A DNA stretch of 64,000 bases, taken from the NCBI GenBank assembly GCA_000181795.3, contig CM012954.1, forward strand, positions 10,579,848-10,643,847, in the 5' to 3' direction. The position numbers were made by a program, and so were the translations under genes. The notes beneath the pieces are model-generated. The model ran no database searches. It had not been told where the DNA came from and was given only the letters and a program-made list of their open reading frames with translations. The DNA is from Trichinella spiralis (taxonomy: Eukaryota > Nematoda > Enoplea > Trichinellida > Trichinellidae). Shown piece by piece: positions 21,415-32,942 of this stretch. The first letter of the stretch is position 1. The number at the start of each line of letters is the position of its first letter.

Positions 21415-21856
21415 AGCATGCCTCGAAAAACTTTTGAAATAATGCATTAAAGTTAAAATTTTCAACAAAGAAAGCAACATTTCAAATGACGTATTAATTT
21501 TGAAATTTCTTGCAACTGCTTGTCGAATATTTTTATTTACGCCATGGATAATATTTTTTTCTATTATTAAGAAACATTGTTGACAACTACTTTTATTTTC
21601 ATAACGAAACATATCAGTTACAATCAAACGTTTCACCTTTTACTATCATAAATAATGACAACATTTCGACGGCAAAACAAAAATTTGCTTTCAACATTGT
21701 TTATTGAAAATGAAATTTAATGAAACACTGCAATGTTAAAAACGGAGTGAAGGAAAACATTACTTTTTTTTAAAATGATAAGCAAAAAAATCTAATATTA
21801 GCTGATAAAATTTTTCAGTGTTTATAAGTAATAATAATAATAATAATAATATCATT

Positions 21857-22406
21857 TTAAGGAATACAGGCAGGACGATTGTCAAATTGTTTTTGCTCTT
21901 CGGTGGTGAAATAAGAGCGCAAATTGATCGCCTGAGGAATTTTATATTCCGCATCGTCGCTGTTGATCGGTAATTTCAGCATACGCCTCTGATTTTGTTT
22001 GCAAGTGTGGTAAATGTGCAATTCAGGCTCCCAGGATTTGTACAAATCTCGTTGACAACCGCTTACTGAAAAATATCCATTTTTGCTGACAAACGTTTCG
22101 TCAATACGATTAACATAACCTAAAAAGAAATTATTGTTTAAAAATAAATAAATAAATAAATTTCTCTTAAACCAGTTGAATATGCATAAAGTAAGTGCAA
22201 TAAGTTTAATATGAATTACCATCTTTGGATTTCAGTTGAACAATAACCACACTGCCGTCATGCTTATCAGGATTGTTAGGATCAGGACAATAGGCTCTAC
22301 CTCTTACCAGACGACAGCTTGACCGGGCACGATCCGCGTTGATTGATTGGACCAAATATTGGCCACATAACAATAAAAGTCCCAAGATAAAGTAAAGTTG
22401 TCGCAT
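21857..22406 (-). CDS. transthyretin-like (TTL) secreted protein
   Basis: Second TTL gene, head-to-tail with the first. Exons 22406-22220 and 22119-21857 encode 149 aa. A signal peptide covers residues 1-22 (LYFILGLLLLCGQYLVQS), followed by VRGRAYCPD, QLKSKDGYVNRIDE and GYFSVSGCQRDLYKSWEPELHIYHTC. It has the same intron position and phase as the gene at 20755-21414 but diverged protein sequence, so the pair is an old tandem duplication. Ligand and tissue cannot be read from sequence. Confidence 0.92.
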
Positions 22407-23668
22407 ATTCGTTTATACACAAACTCACAGATATCAACTCACAGCAAACTGAAAACGTCTGAGTTTCTGCTACTGCTGCTGCTGCTGGAGGGTGTTGTTG
22501 TTGAAACGCTTGATGGCAGGCAGTTTGCCTATTGGTTTGACAGCCTTTTTTCAAGCTGATGATGCATCGTTAGAACGATAAATTTATGCCTGCTTTACTT
22601 GGTGGAAGAGTGGCAACTTGAGCAGCTGTCACCTGAGGCATCATCAGATGAACCGAACTGCTGCAGTATCATTATTCACTGTTGACGACCATGACCAGTA
22701 TATTTTTTCACTACACCGCTTCCCTGATGCACTAGTTGTGCAGAGCCAGTTGTAGTGCAGTTGGAATTTCACGAAATAAATTTTCTCTTTTTTTTCTCTA
22801 AATTTTTTCAAATTGGCAACCCTGACCGTTTTGCCGAACAGCGACAATAAAACAAAATTGAAATTTTACGAATGAAATTAATATTACAAATTCAAATAAT
22901 TTTGCATATTTAAAAAGTTGAAAAAGCTACAAGAAAAGTTCTTGTGTTCGTATTGTTTGAAATTTTACTGATTTAATTCCGACATGCAATTGTACTTGAT
23001 GATCGTTTTTGTATTTACCTTGGGCAACTGCCGACGACAGCAAGGCAAATAAATGTTTTCTGTCGCTATGTGTTACTTAGTATTTAGTATTATAATTGCA
23101 TAAGAATGAATTTACATTTCAAATTGCATCTGTTAAGATTTCCACGCAAACTTACATAACATAACCTATATGAACCATATGTTGTTAAACATGGTAATAT
23201 ATGTAGCTAGCTAGCTGATCAACAGAAAGAAAACTGCTCCAAATTCAATAAATGGTGCAAACGTAAGAAACAAAATGTTGTGCAAAATTCAAATAATCAA
23301 AACAAACATTGCATCAATTTTTAATTTAATTAAAAAGTGAAATAAGCGACATTAATACTAATAATATTATTGTTTAAGATGATGCAAGCAATAAAAAAAG
23401 AATTTACAATATCAAATTGCATTTGCAAATGAAAATAACGAATGAAATTTATGATGAATTGTTGAAGAAATTTTTAAACCAGCTTCAAAGTTCAGCCATG
23501 CGTATCGCTGAAATACAAAATTGTATTAAAATTTTTAAAAAATACATCATCTAATGATTATAAATTCTAAAATCTCATATTAAAAAATGTAATTTTTTCA
23601 CTAAAAGAGAAAAATAGAATAAATAAATATTGATACATATATAAATATATATATATATATATATAGAA
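22407..23668. other. intergenic, no gene recognised
   Basis: This includes the probable promoter of the upstream TTL gene, with a CAG/CTG-rich stretch near 22470-22500, then AT-rich spacer and a TA run at 23639-23665. Confidence 0.5.
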
Positions 23669-24706
23669 TTAGAGAATAAAATTAAAATAGGTACGGTACG
23701 TCTTTCCATTGTTCCATTGCTGATTTCGGTCAGTCAGCGGTACATACATCACGTGCATCAAATTTCTTTCCGTAACACTTCCATCACTTGCTTTGTCAAT
23801 TTGTTTAAACACTTGATTTCCACCTGCTGGTCCAACTGGTAGAACCAGCCGACCGCCCGGCTTAAGCTGATTAATCAGCTATAACATATATAATTTCAGA
23901 GCACATTGTTAGAAATGCAATAAACAAAAAAGAAAACAGAACAGAACAAAACAAAAAAAATCACAGCTTGTGGAACGCGCTCAGCTGCCGCGCCAACGTG
24001 TATAGCATCATATGGACCATCCTGTGCGTAACCATCACGACCATCACCAACTGAAAATTTCAAACATATGCGTTTGGTTTATTTTAAAATTTCCACAAAT
24101 AAAACAAAAGTACCGATTAATTTCACTCGACCACTGCTCAACAATTCTGGATTCCCATTGCGAACATTCTGTATCGACTTTTCCACCAGCTGTGGAATAT
24201 GTTCAATACCGACAGCCTTACCACTGTTTCCAAGCTAAAGAAAGATTCATCTTGACCTTCTGATAACGAACTTTCTCTACACACTGACCATTATTGCAAA
24301 ACATGCTGTTAAATATCCAGAACCACTACCCACATCCAACGCTCGGTTTCCTTCTGTCAGATGATCTTTCAGCATTTCTAGCGCGTAAGCGTGCTTAGAA
24401 ATTACAGTAATGTTACATTAGCAACGTTTGTTTCAAAGTTCAATTATTCATCATTTACCATATGTGGAGCGCTGATTGTGGCTGCAAATCCGATGCCTTG
24501 CGGTGAATCAATATAAGGTCTGCTGTCAGTGTAAAAACCACGATCCACTGCTAACATTGCTTTTTCCACTGATTCAGACTTTATAATACCATTTTCTTGA
24601 CAGAAAAACCATTGAACAAGTGAAAAAGGAAAATTTTATTAATGCGCATACTTTTCAAATTTTCCACAAGACCAACATTGCTGTCAGAAGAAGAATACCA
24701 CGCCAT
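23669..24706 (-). CDS. PCMT1: protein-L-isoaspartate (D-aspartate) O-methyltransferase
   Basis: This enzyme repairs aged proteins by methylating isoaspartyl residues with S-adenosylmethionine. Six exons (24706-24652, 24595-24459, 24393-24289, 24234-24114, 24050-23965, 23878-23669) join in phase to 237 aa (human 227). The start [10 protein letters not shown] resembles human [42 protein letters not shown], the SAM loop [16 protein letters not shown] (near residue 82), [34 protein letters not shown] and [18 protein letters not shown] all match. C. elegans pcm-1 is the counterpart. The C-terminus ends with a short extra tail beyond the human end. Confidence 0.96.
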
Positions 24707-25461
24707 TGTAGACGAATAGCGCCAAAAAGTAATGCAGACAAAAGTTTTGATCCAGTGTACAAGTTGAACTTCACTCTACAAAGTTAAACAACAACGCATG
24801 ATAATCTACTCGAAGCAAATATTTTACACAACAATTTTCAAATTTACATACCCTCCAATTTAGCATTTAGTTCTGAAAAATAGGTTGATCATTTTCACAA
24901 AGTACATTTACTCACATGGTTGCACAACCATGTAAAACAATAAAATTACGTAATATTAGTGTAAATTTTGGATTCCTTTATTCTTTGATAAAATAGGAAG
25001 AAAAGGATTAAAAGTTACTAACAGCATAGTTGCATTTTTGAAATAACAAAATATTTGATTGCAAAAAGTTCAATTTCAACTTTTGCAAATCATGTTCAGA
25101 AAAAAGAACAACACAATGTTCATTTATTAGAAAGCAAAGTGGAAATATTTTAAAATTTGCAAATATGTGCTATAAATAACTTCATTGTTTAGCACGAATT
25201 AGTGATAGTAGTTATTTGTTAGTAATCAAAAAATATAAAAGCTGAACAAATTAATACAAATTTATGGACTTTTTTTTCTTACCCCCATTCAGTTTGACGG
25301 ATTTTCGGGTGAATAAATTACTGTACATGAAGTGATGCTCAAGTAAATTTAAATTGGATACATTGGTTATCTGAAGTGAAAAAAAACTAAAATTTTCTAT
25401 ATTGAAAGTGTTCATGTAGGACAAAAATGAAAAAAAAACTGATGAAGATAAATTGTATTAA
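24707..25461. other. intergenic
   Basis: Probable promoter of the methyltransferase. Nothing else recognised. Confidence 0.4.
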
Positions 25462-26798
25462 CCTTTATCTACCCAAAAATTTTTGGTGCATGTACAAGAT
25501 CTGTAAAACTTGGTAACGCATACATAGGGTCTAATAAAGAAAGTATTGTGGCTAGACATCTCTGGTACTACTCCTTATGGAATTATGGCATGTTCCATTT
25601 AGTGAACATTGAGCTGTTCTCGACAAAAATACTCCAGACATGGAAGTACTGGTTTAACTGATCAGGGAACGTAAATTTTGGTAATATATAAGGACATAAA
25701 CGTCGACATATAAGGATTTATGGGAGATTTTATTTAAATATATGGTAAATTTCGAAGCACTGCTTTCCCCGCTTTGCGTGAAGACGAACATTGTATTTTC
25801 CTGACATGTTCTTTGTGCTTCGTCTGCTTTACACATGCTTCGACAGTTTACAGCTCCCCTATGGTTCTATAATAAAAATATGGTTTACACGCCATCGAAC
25901 CTGATGTCAAGCAATTCAGGCAATTGCGACAAAGTGCTGCTGTCACTGGTGGACTTTGATCTGACTGCAGCAACCTGAAGAAAACAATCTCGATAAAACA
26001 ATGAATATGATGAGTTCAGCGCTACAGTCACTACTTTTAGCGCATTGATGAATGAACAAAGGCTAATACCATTTTTGTCTCTTATGGTCGGGCGATAGGC
26101 TCCTATCTGTCGATCAAGAAGGCCTATTCCTCCCATGCCAATGCTGTATGATCGAACCTAATTGGTCATGGGTATTTCTGTTCTCAGTGACCTATGACTT
26201 GTCGTTGAGTACTGCGGAAGGGACTGTGAGTCATGTAGTTATGGGCTATCTTAATACATAACTTAAACAACTGCTCTACAGTACATGGAGTTCACAGATT
26301 TTGAGATTTTGGCGTGGTGTAAACCCAAACAGTTGGTCAGACATAGCTAAGCATCTGCTCCAAATCATGTCAAAAGGGTGGCTGTGAGAAAACATAGCTA
26401 GAAAGCAGTTTACACACAAAAACATAGTCTATGTCACTATTGTAAACAATATCTCCTAACTTGCCCATTTATGACAAGAACAGCCCAATGTTCACTAAAT
26501 GGAACATCAGTGTTTTTTATCAATTATTAATATAGAAACGTAGAGTATAACCATACGTTATATATATATATATATATATATAACGAAGTTAACGAAGAAT
26601 TAAAACTGAATCAAAAAGTCAGTTTTTGCTGATTTCATTGATTAATGAAAACATAACGGTAAATATGAAGATAAGTGTTTTTATAAATATACCAGCCAAG
26701 AATTCATGCGCAAAATATAAATAAAAACAATGGTTTGTTGGTAGTGTTAGGTGCTCTTAAAGTTTTGTTCCATTTAGTGAACATTGGGTAAATAAAGG
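25462..26798 (-). mobile_element. degenerate piggyBac DNA transposon
   Basis: The left end is TTAA followed by CCTTTATCTACCC. The right end reads CCTTTATTTACCC on the other strand, next to TTGA, a one-base decay of TTAA. The minus strand near 26136-25885 encodes the piggyBac C-terminal block MGGIGLLDRQIGAYRPTIR, which matches the family's MGG.DLLD…YRP..RSKKWWW. A 20-base string, GTTCCATTTAGTGAACATTG, occurs three times (25592, reversed at 26486, and 26767), acting as subterminal repeats. The transposase is interrupted and only its C-terminal third is readable. Confidence 0.75.
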
Positions 26799-27153
26799 TT
26801 GAGCTAACATTAATTTTTAGATTAAAAAAATGCAACTTAACTAATGTAAAACTAATAATTTCAAATAAATCGATCAAATTGATATAATTTGTGAAAAATG
26901 TACATTCATTTTCACATCAGCTAAAATTTGCTTATAATTAATTTTACATAACTAACGAATTAACATTTACAGTGATGGAATAATTCATTGTGGAAACAAT
27001 TCGAAAATATTAAAAAAATTTTCAGGTACTAATTTTCAAAATATAATATTTTGAACATTTGAGAAAACTCCCAATACGGAGTAGATATTATTTTTGAAAA
27101 ATTACCAAGCAAAAAATAATTTCACTTTTTATTATAACAGTCTAAAATTAGTG

Positions 27154-27285
27154 ATGATTGTAGTATATTTGCTTTTTCTTTTTATGACATGCTTGAACAT
27201 TTCTCCGGTAAAACAAGCAATAAAGAGTAGATTTCGAGCGAAATTAATGAGCAAAATTATCACTGTCGTCCGCCGTTTAAATTAA
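27154..27285 (+). CDS. candidate small secreted cationic peptide
   Basis: A 43-residue frame starts 14 bases after a good acceptor (TTATTATAACAG, ending 27140), which suits a trans-spliced or 5'-UTR-spliced message. Residues 1-15 (MIVVYLLFLFMTCLN) look like a signal peptide. The rest (SPVKQAIKSRFRAKLMSKII and TVVRRLN) carries eight Lys/Arg and no acidic residue, and could form an amphipathic helix. A poly(A) signal AATAAA lies at 27320, 35 bases after the stop. An antimicrobial or other cationic peptide is possible. No family was recognised and chance cannot be excluded at this length. Confidence 0.4.
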   Translation: MIVVYLLFLFMTCLNISPVKQAIKSRFRAKLMSKIITVVRRLN

Positions 27286-27460
27286 CATGATAAAAATGAA
27301 ATGATGAATGAATTTTATGAATAAAAGAATTTCCCATTTTCTAAACGTCAAAAGCCGTTGTTGATTATTAATGCAATTCATTATATGGATAAATTAATGA
27401 ATGTTGGAAGGTGGATAAATTGGTTGGCAGTTGATTTGAAACGACACCGCCGGATGGTTC

Positions 27461-28476
27461 TCAATCTCTAAGAATGACATAAAAAGCGTGAATCACGCCT
27501 GGAATGAAGCCCAGCAATGTCAGCAAAATATTGATCGCCACATCGGTAGTAAAGCAGCCGGTTTGCATGGCCACGGCGACTGGCTGAAAGTGAAACAATC
27601 ATTTTCTCAATCGAATTTTTCAGTTTATTTAATTTAATCAACAAATGCATACTGTGACAAAATTAAAATATTAAATGAAGGAGCAAAGAAAAATATTTTT
27701 TATATGAGAGATTTTTTTTAAATAAATTTTAGTTATTGTAAAATTTCTGGAAGAGCAAAAATTGAAAGTGGAGAGAGAAGTATGTTGAAAAAGTTTTCAC
27801 TTTCCTTCACCGTATACTAACAAAGAAGAAAGTATAATAGCTTTTTGGCAACTATCATTATAAGTAAAGCAAACAGCAGAAGCAACAACGTCGACTGACG
27901 TTAGTTGGCTTTTCTCTAAAAGCAGCTTGCTCGTTAAATACACTGCTGTTGCTGCTGCTGCAGATGATGATGATGTTCAAAATGTTATTCTATATATATA
28001 TATATATATATATACATATATTGAATTGCAATTTTGAAACATTTCATAATTCTTTTCTTTTTCCTTTCAATTGCTATCACTTGCGTGTTCAGAAATATTT
28101 TGAGAAAAGGTCAAAATATGACAATAGAAAGTTATATTAAAAAAAAAATACATCTTGAATAATGACATACAGCAGAATGCATTAATGCATTGAATTTTTT
28201 CAATCAAACTGTTGCAACCTTTAACATCTATTTATACTTTGATTAAACGTTAACAGAAAGGTAGAAAAATATAAAAACAAATTTCACTCAATGGATGTTG
28301 AAAATTTTTCTCCAAACTAACAAATGAAACACAAAACTATCAAAGTTTTATTATTTATTATTTGCAATAAAAAAATAATTTAAAAATAAGTAAATCAATC
28401 AAGCATTAATTTTTGCAATTACCGGCAATAGCAAAGCACAACAAACACGTGGACAGTCGCCAATGGTTAAAGCCAT
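27461..28476 (-). CDS. PMP3/UPF0057 small membrane proteolipid
   Basis: PMP3 proteins are tiny two-helix membrane proteins linked to membrane potential and salt tolerance in yeast and plants, and also found in nematodes. Exon 1 (28476-28423, 18 codons) and exon 2 (27583-27461) join in phase 0 across an 839-bp intron to give 58 aa. The order is MALTIGDCPRVCCALLLP, then PVAVAMQTGC, FTTDVAINILLTLLGFIPGV and IHAFYVILRD. This has the family pattern: a Pro-Pro in the first helix, Gly-Cys, then a second helix with FIPG..HA.Y. Both halves are too short to be seen without splicing. Confidence 0.9.
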
Positions 28477-28940
28477 CTTTTGCTGAAATTTTTTATTTCA
28501 CCAAGAAGGCTACTGCGATCAACCAGGAGAAAACAATCTGCTAGCTACACTTGAATACTAGAGATTGAAAAGAATCACATAAACTTGCACCACCATAGCG
28601 CCATCTAGAAAATAATCAACCAATCAAACGAAGAAGCTGCACATTGTTTCACGTTGACCATCCTTGGACAAGTGTTTCATACGTATGATCAATTTATGAT
28701 CCAGTTGATTTTGCTTTTGCTGTCCTAAAAAGGAGAAAAAATATGCTTCAATACAGGAAAAACGTGTTTGCAACTTGACCTCGAACTGTGGCCAAAAATT
28801 CTTCACTTTGGTCAACTTTTCAATGGTATTAATAATAATAACGACAACGATCAATAAATAATACAAAAGTTGAACAAAACAAACTTGTCAAATACCAGCA
28901 GAAGAAAAGCAAAATTACATTTTCAAGACAACTGTAATAG

Positions 28941-28976
<36 letters not shown>

Positions 28977-29504
28977 TTTTCTTCTTCTTAAACAATAAAA
29001 TAAATCTATTCAACATGTTATATCATTCAAGTTGTTCAAATATTACAAAAGCAAAACAAGACTAATCTAATCCAATCCAATCTTAAACTAGATTTAACAA
29101 TCAACTTGAACAACATTGATTATACATTTCGTTAATACTCTTTCTCCAATTTCATTTTAATTCACTCTGCATCAACATGATGCAACAAATAATGCATTTA
29201 CTATTTATTATATACATTTTCACATCTTTTTATAGAAATTATCAAAATAAAAAAACATTAAATTCAAGTTCCAATTTGTTCAAATTAAAACTATTCATCC
29301 ACACAAAAGCAAACGCCGAATATCGATCCAATCGCCTGTCTTAAAACTCATACATCTTTTCGATCAATATAATGCATCACAGCAAATTTCACATTCACCA
29401 TTATCTAAAAACAAAAAAGAAAGCAAAAGTACATATGCAATTTTTTTCATTTATTAATTTATTTACAGCACAATTGAAGACCTTTCTGTTATAAATAAAA
29501 CATG
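28477..29504. other. intergenic with one doubtful reading frame
   Basis: The minus strand at 28866-28624 has an 80-codon open frame with a hydrophobic start and a plausible internal acceptor, but no ATG and no family match. I leave it unannotated. A TA run lies at 28944-28972. Confidence 0.35.
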
Positions 29505-31451
29505 TTACTTGGCTTTATTGTGAATTTTAACGTGAGCTCGCAAATTAACCAATTGTAAAAAACGCTTGTTACAACCAGGGAAAACACAAGCATGTGGTTT
29601 ATATTCTAAACGACAATAACATTATTATTATTATTATTGCAGCAAAAGAAAAAAGAAGACACATACTCGAATGAGTTCCGAGATGTACTTTCATATTATA
29701 ATAAACTGAAAAAGATTTTCCACAACCATCCACTGGACACTAAAAGAAAAATATATTTTTTTATATCCAACACAATAATATGTAATATTTTCGATTTGCA
29801 AAAAACGTACAACATGTGGCTTCTCTTTAGAATGTATCAAGTTATGTCGTTTCAGTTTGCTGGAATCATCAAAAGCTTTATTGCATCTTGTACACATGTG
29901 TGTTCTTGGTCCGTGCCTCTGAAGATGCTGTCTAACATATTTCTGTTTAGCAAACGCTTTATTGCATCCCTTCAAATAAAACATTCAATCATTTGCTATA
30001 TTTTAAACAATGTTCAAAAGCACACACTTTTAGAATATGAACAGAAAATACAAATAAAGAATTATTAGCCTTTACAACAACACTGTGTCTATTTGTCAAT
30101 GATGAAATGAATATTTGCAATAGTTCAGCTTGTTCATATTAAAGACAACATGCATGCATTATAGACAGTGTATTTGATCATTTGAATCTTAATCTTTAAA
30201 CATTCATGCATTATTAATTTCTTGCTCTTTTTATTCATTTGCAATTCAACTTGTTTTTATTACTGTTCACTTATTGCTGTAATACCTAAAAATCAAATAT
30301 TACAACAGTATGCAAATACAAAAATAAAACCACACAGGTTGAATTTGATAGTATCGTAAAATTATCTCATCAAAATTCAGAAATTCACACAAAAAATGAA
30401 CCATATTTTTAACGAGAGCTCAATTTTTATCTTTTCTGATATGTGGTGTTCAGCTTAGAAATATATAAAATGTTAACTGGAGAAAATAGTAATAAATTTT
30501 CTCGCAAATCCAATGATCATTTTTAAAATCAACTTGCAATCTTGAATTTCTTATGAAGTTTCGCGAACCGATACCCCACTGGTGACTTCAAATAAAATCT
30601 GCATGTCATATTACCAATTTCATTTGTGTTGGAGATCAAACAAAACTGGCAACATGACATTCACATTTTCTTTTCACGATGCTTTAAATCCAAGTGTATT
30701 CTTTCTTCTTCTTACACAGCAATGCAAAATGACAATTTCAAATGATGTATTTGATTATCGTTTTTGAATACACATTATGAGATCAAAACGGTTGTTAGAA
30801 ATTTGTCAATTTCATAATTGTTGTTATTAATACAAAATGATTAAATATATGTTTTGTTTAATAATTTAAAGAATCATTGAATTGTTCATGATCAATGTAA
30901 AAAATTCGAAAAAATACACAATCATGTAACCATCAATAATATGCTATTAGTAACTTCATCACTTACCCTGTGTGGACATTTGAATGGTTTTGTCGGATCC
31001 TCTTTTTCCGTTCTACTTTCTCCTGTCCTTCCATCATTTATGCTGGGGTTTACCCAGTTAGTATCGTTTAAATGTTCCGATTCCGAAGCAAATATTTCGG
31101 AATGAAGGTTTCCATCTAATAAAATAATATCTCGTAACATTATAATAGTTACGATGTCAATGTATGTAAATACATCTCCAAATTATATACACAACTACAA
31201 TTATGCATAGTTCGATTATCTGAAGTGTCTCATTACATAATATTCTCGTTAAACGAAAACACAGTCACAAAGCAAGCATAACAATCATTCCGATAATCTA
31301 TAAACGCAAAAGTTGCAAAGTCAGTTAACAGCTTACCGCACACCCATGCTTCTATAGAATACTTTTTATTATTAGATATTAATATCACATTTCGATGATC
31401 CCATTCAGCTAAATTAATCTCATTTAGTTTATTTAACAAAAATCGAGACAT
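29505..31451 (-). CDS. YY1: YY1-like C2H2 zinc-finger transcription factor
   Basis: YY1 is a sequence-specific regulator and Polycomb recruiter (Drosophila Pho). Five exons, 31451-31337, 31115-30967, 29969-29811, 29739-29667 and 29605-29505, join in phase to 198 aa. The N-terminal strand EINLAEWDHRNVILI resembles the human segment KWEQKQVQIKT. The four fingers follow the YY1 spacing: PFKCPHRGCNKAF…HLQRHG, PRTHMCTRCNKAFDDSSKLK RHNLIHSKEK, CPVDGCGKSFSVYYNMKVH, and ACVFPGCNKRFLQLVNLRAH ending KIHNKAK. The links HGPR.H.C and SSKLKRH are diagnostic. The long acidic and His-rich N-terminus of vertebrates is missing, and the REPO region is not evident. The start ATG 31451 is my choice; upstream exons may exist. 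Confidence 0.85.
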
Positions 31452-32351
31452 TGAGAATGATAACTTACAGTTTGAAAACGAAGCAATTAGCAAGGTAATA
31501 AACAAACTTGCCCATCAGTGTACTGTACTGTTGTGAAATTAATATGTAAATGAAAAATATTTTTTCTAGAAATAGTTTAATAGTTTTGCACACTTTTATT
31601 ACTTCGTGTTTTTAATCTTATTTTTGTGAAGTTATTTTAAACTTATGATGCGAAAAATCAGGCCAAATTTGATTTGCCCTGATATGTTTGTGTGGCAGTT
31701 TAAAAAGTTTACCCACCTTCTCTTGTCGACAGAAATCGCAAAGGCGCACATATTAAGTTTACTCGATAAACAAAAATTTGATAGCATAATGAACACTGGC
31801 ACAACCAATTTTATTTTTCCAATAAATGCAACCGAAAATAATAAATTCAAATTAATGCATGCATGCATTTATAAATTCGGCAGCACTCTTTCAATGGGGC
31901 AACTCTTTCGAACTTTAGCACTCTTAATTTCTGAATCTACAGTCATTTTCAATCTGTACCACATTTCAAGTGTCAAGTGCAAGTGATGCTTCCTTATCCA
32001 TTCACTTCGTTGCTTTTCGTATGTATTTTATATTTTGCAGTGTGTTGGCTAATTTTCTAATATCAGAATCGAAAATCATGAAAATGAAGTATACAATAAT
32101 AAAAGAAATTTTTCACTTTAAATATTTCCTGTTAAAAACTTCAAAATGCAAAACAAATCAAACATTAAAAAAATAAAACTTTACATTTTTTATGAAAAAT
32201 GAAAGTTTATATATTTTATAACAAGTAATAATGCTAATAGGGTTTTATAACTTTAATTTAATTTATTTATTTAATATTACTTTTTAATTTGGTAATTTGC
32301 TCTTGCTTTCTTGTTTACGGTAACAAAAGTTTTATCTTTGAAGTATAAAAT
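31452..32351. other. intergenic between YY1-like and mS34 genes
   Basis: A bidirectional spacer. A 113-codon open frame at 31645-31986 (+) has no recognisable homology and no splice context. Confidence 0.4.
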
Positions 32352-32942
32352 ATGAAATTTATTGGCAATTATGATATTTTGGCAGAAGGAAAATTTCTTT
32401 TTGAAATATTGGCTCAGTTGCGTAACTTTGGTGTGGAAAGAATGGTTACGAAAGGTGAATGGATGCGGAAATGGCCGAACGAACCAAGTTATTGTGTAAT
32501 ACGAAAAGTGGAGCCTGAAATGGATAGATGGTTGTCGCGTGGCAAAGTTTGGGTTGATTGGATTTTTCGAGGAAAAGCACTAGGAATCTATCAATTTTCC
32601 AAAGAATTGAATCGATGTGACTGGCATTTGATTCATAAACACGAAGAACATCTTTTTTGCGATTGCAAAAAATCTTTGGAAGTGAAACTACCATCCCACG
32701 TGTCAATTCCTCCATTAGAATATTATTTGTTGCAGAAGAGCTTTGATGCGAAAAAAATGAATGAGATGCCACCTTCTCATGTACCTCTTGTGCCCCATGT
32801 TGACGAAGAATTCTCCATGTACAACTTCAATTTAGATGAAAATAGAACAGAATCAACTGACGCCGATAAAGAGGCGTATCTTGATTTGTATGGGAAGGAA
32901 CTCCCTTGCAAATTGGAAAAATGGAAAGCTGGTTCTATTTGA
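32352..32942 (+). CDS. MRPS34: mitochondrial small ribosomal subunit protein mS34
   Basis: mS34 is a metazoan-specific protein of the mitochondrial 28S subunit and is needed for 12S rRNA stability. A single exon encodes 196 aa (human 218). The block FEILAQLRNFGVERMVTKGEW … EPSYCVIRKVEPEMDRWLSR GKVWVDWIFRGKALG … CDWHLIHKHEE aligns with human [20 protein letters not shown] SW…EPCYWRLTRV…GKAWGILTFKGK…DWRLVPKHEE. The human basic N-terminal extension is absent. ATG 32352 gives a short N-terminus that could carry a weak mitochondrial signal, or an upstream exon is missed. Confidence 0.88.
   Translation: MKFIGNYDILAEGKFLFEILAQLRNFGVERMVTKGEWMRKWPNEPSYCVIRKVEPEMDRWLSRGKVWVDWIFRGKALGIYQFSKELNRCDWHLIHKHEEHLFCDCKKSLEVKLPSHVSIPPLEYYLLQKSFDAKKMNEMPPSHVPLVPHVDEEFSMYNFNLDENRTESTDADKEAYLDLYGKELPCKLEKWKAGSI

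Noticed and set aside
28624-28866. 80-codon minus-strand frame with hydrophobic start
   Set aside because: No ATG, no family match; the internal acceptor alone is not enough.
29637-30068. 143-codon plus-strand frame
   Set aside because: Antisense shadow of the YY1-like exons.
31645-31986. 113-codon frame upstream of mS34
   Set aside because: No family match, no acceptor at the start, and mS34 is complete enough without it.
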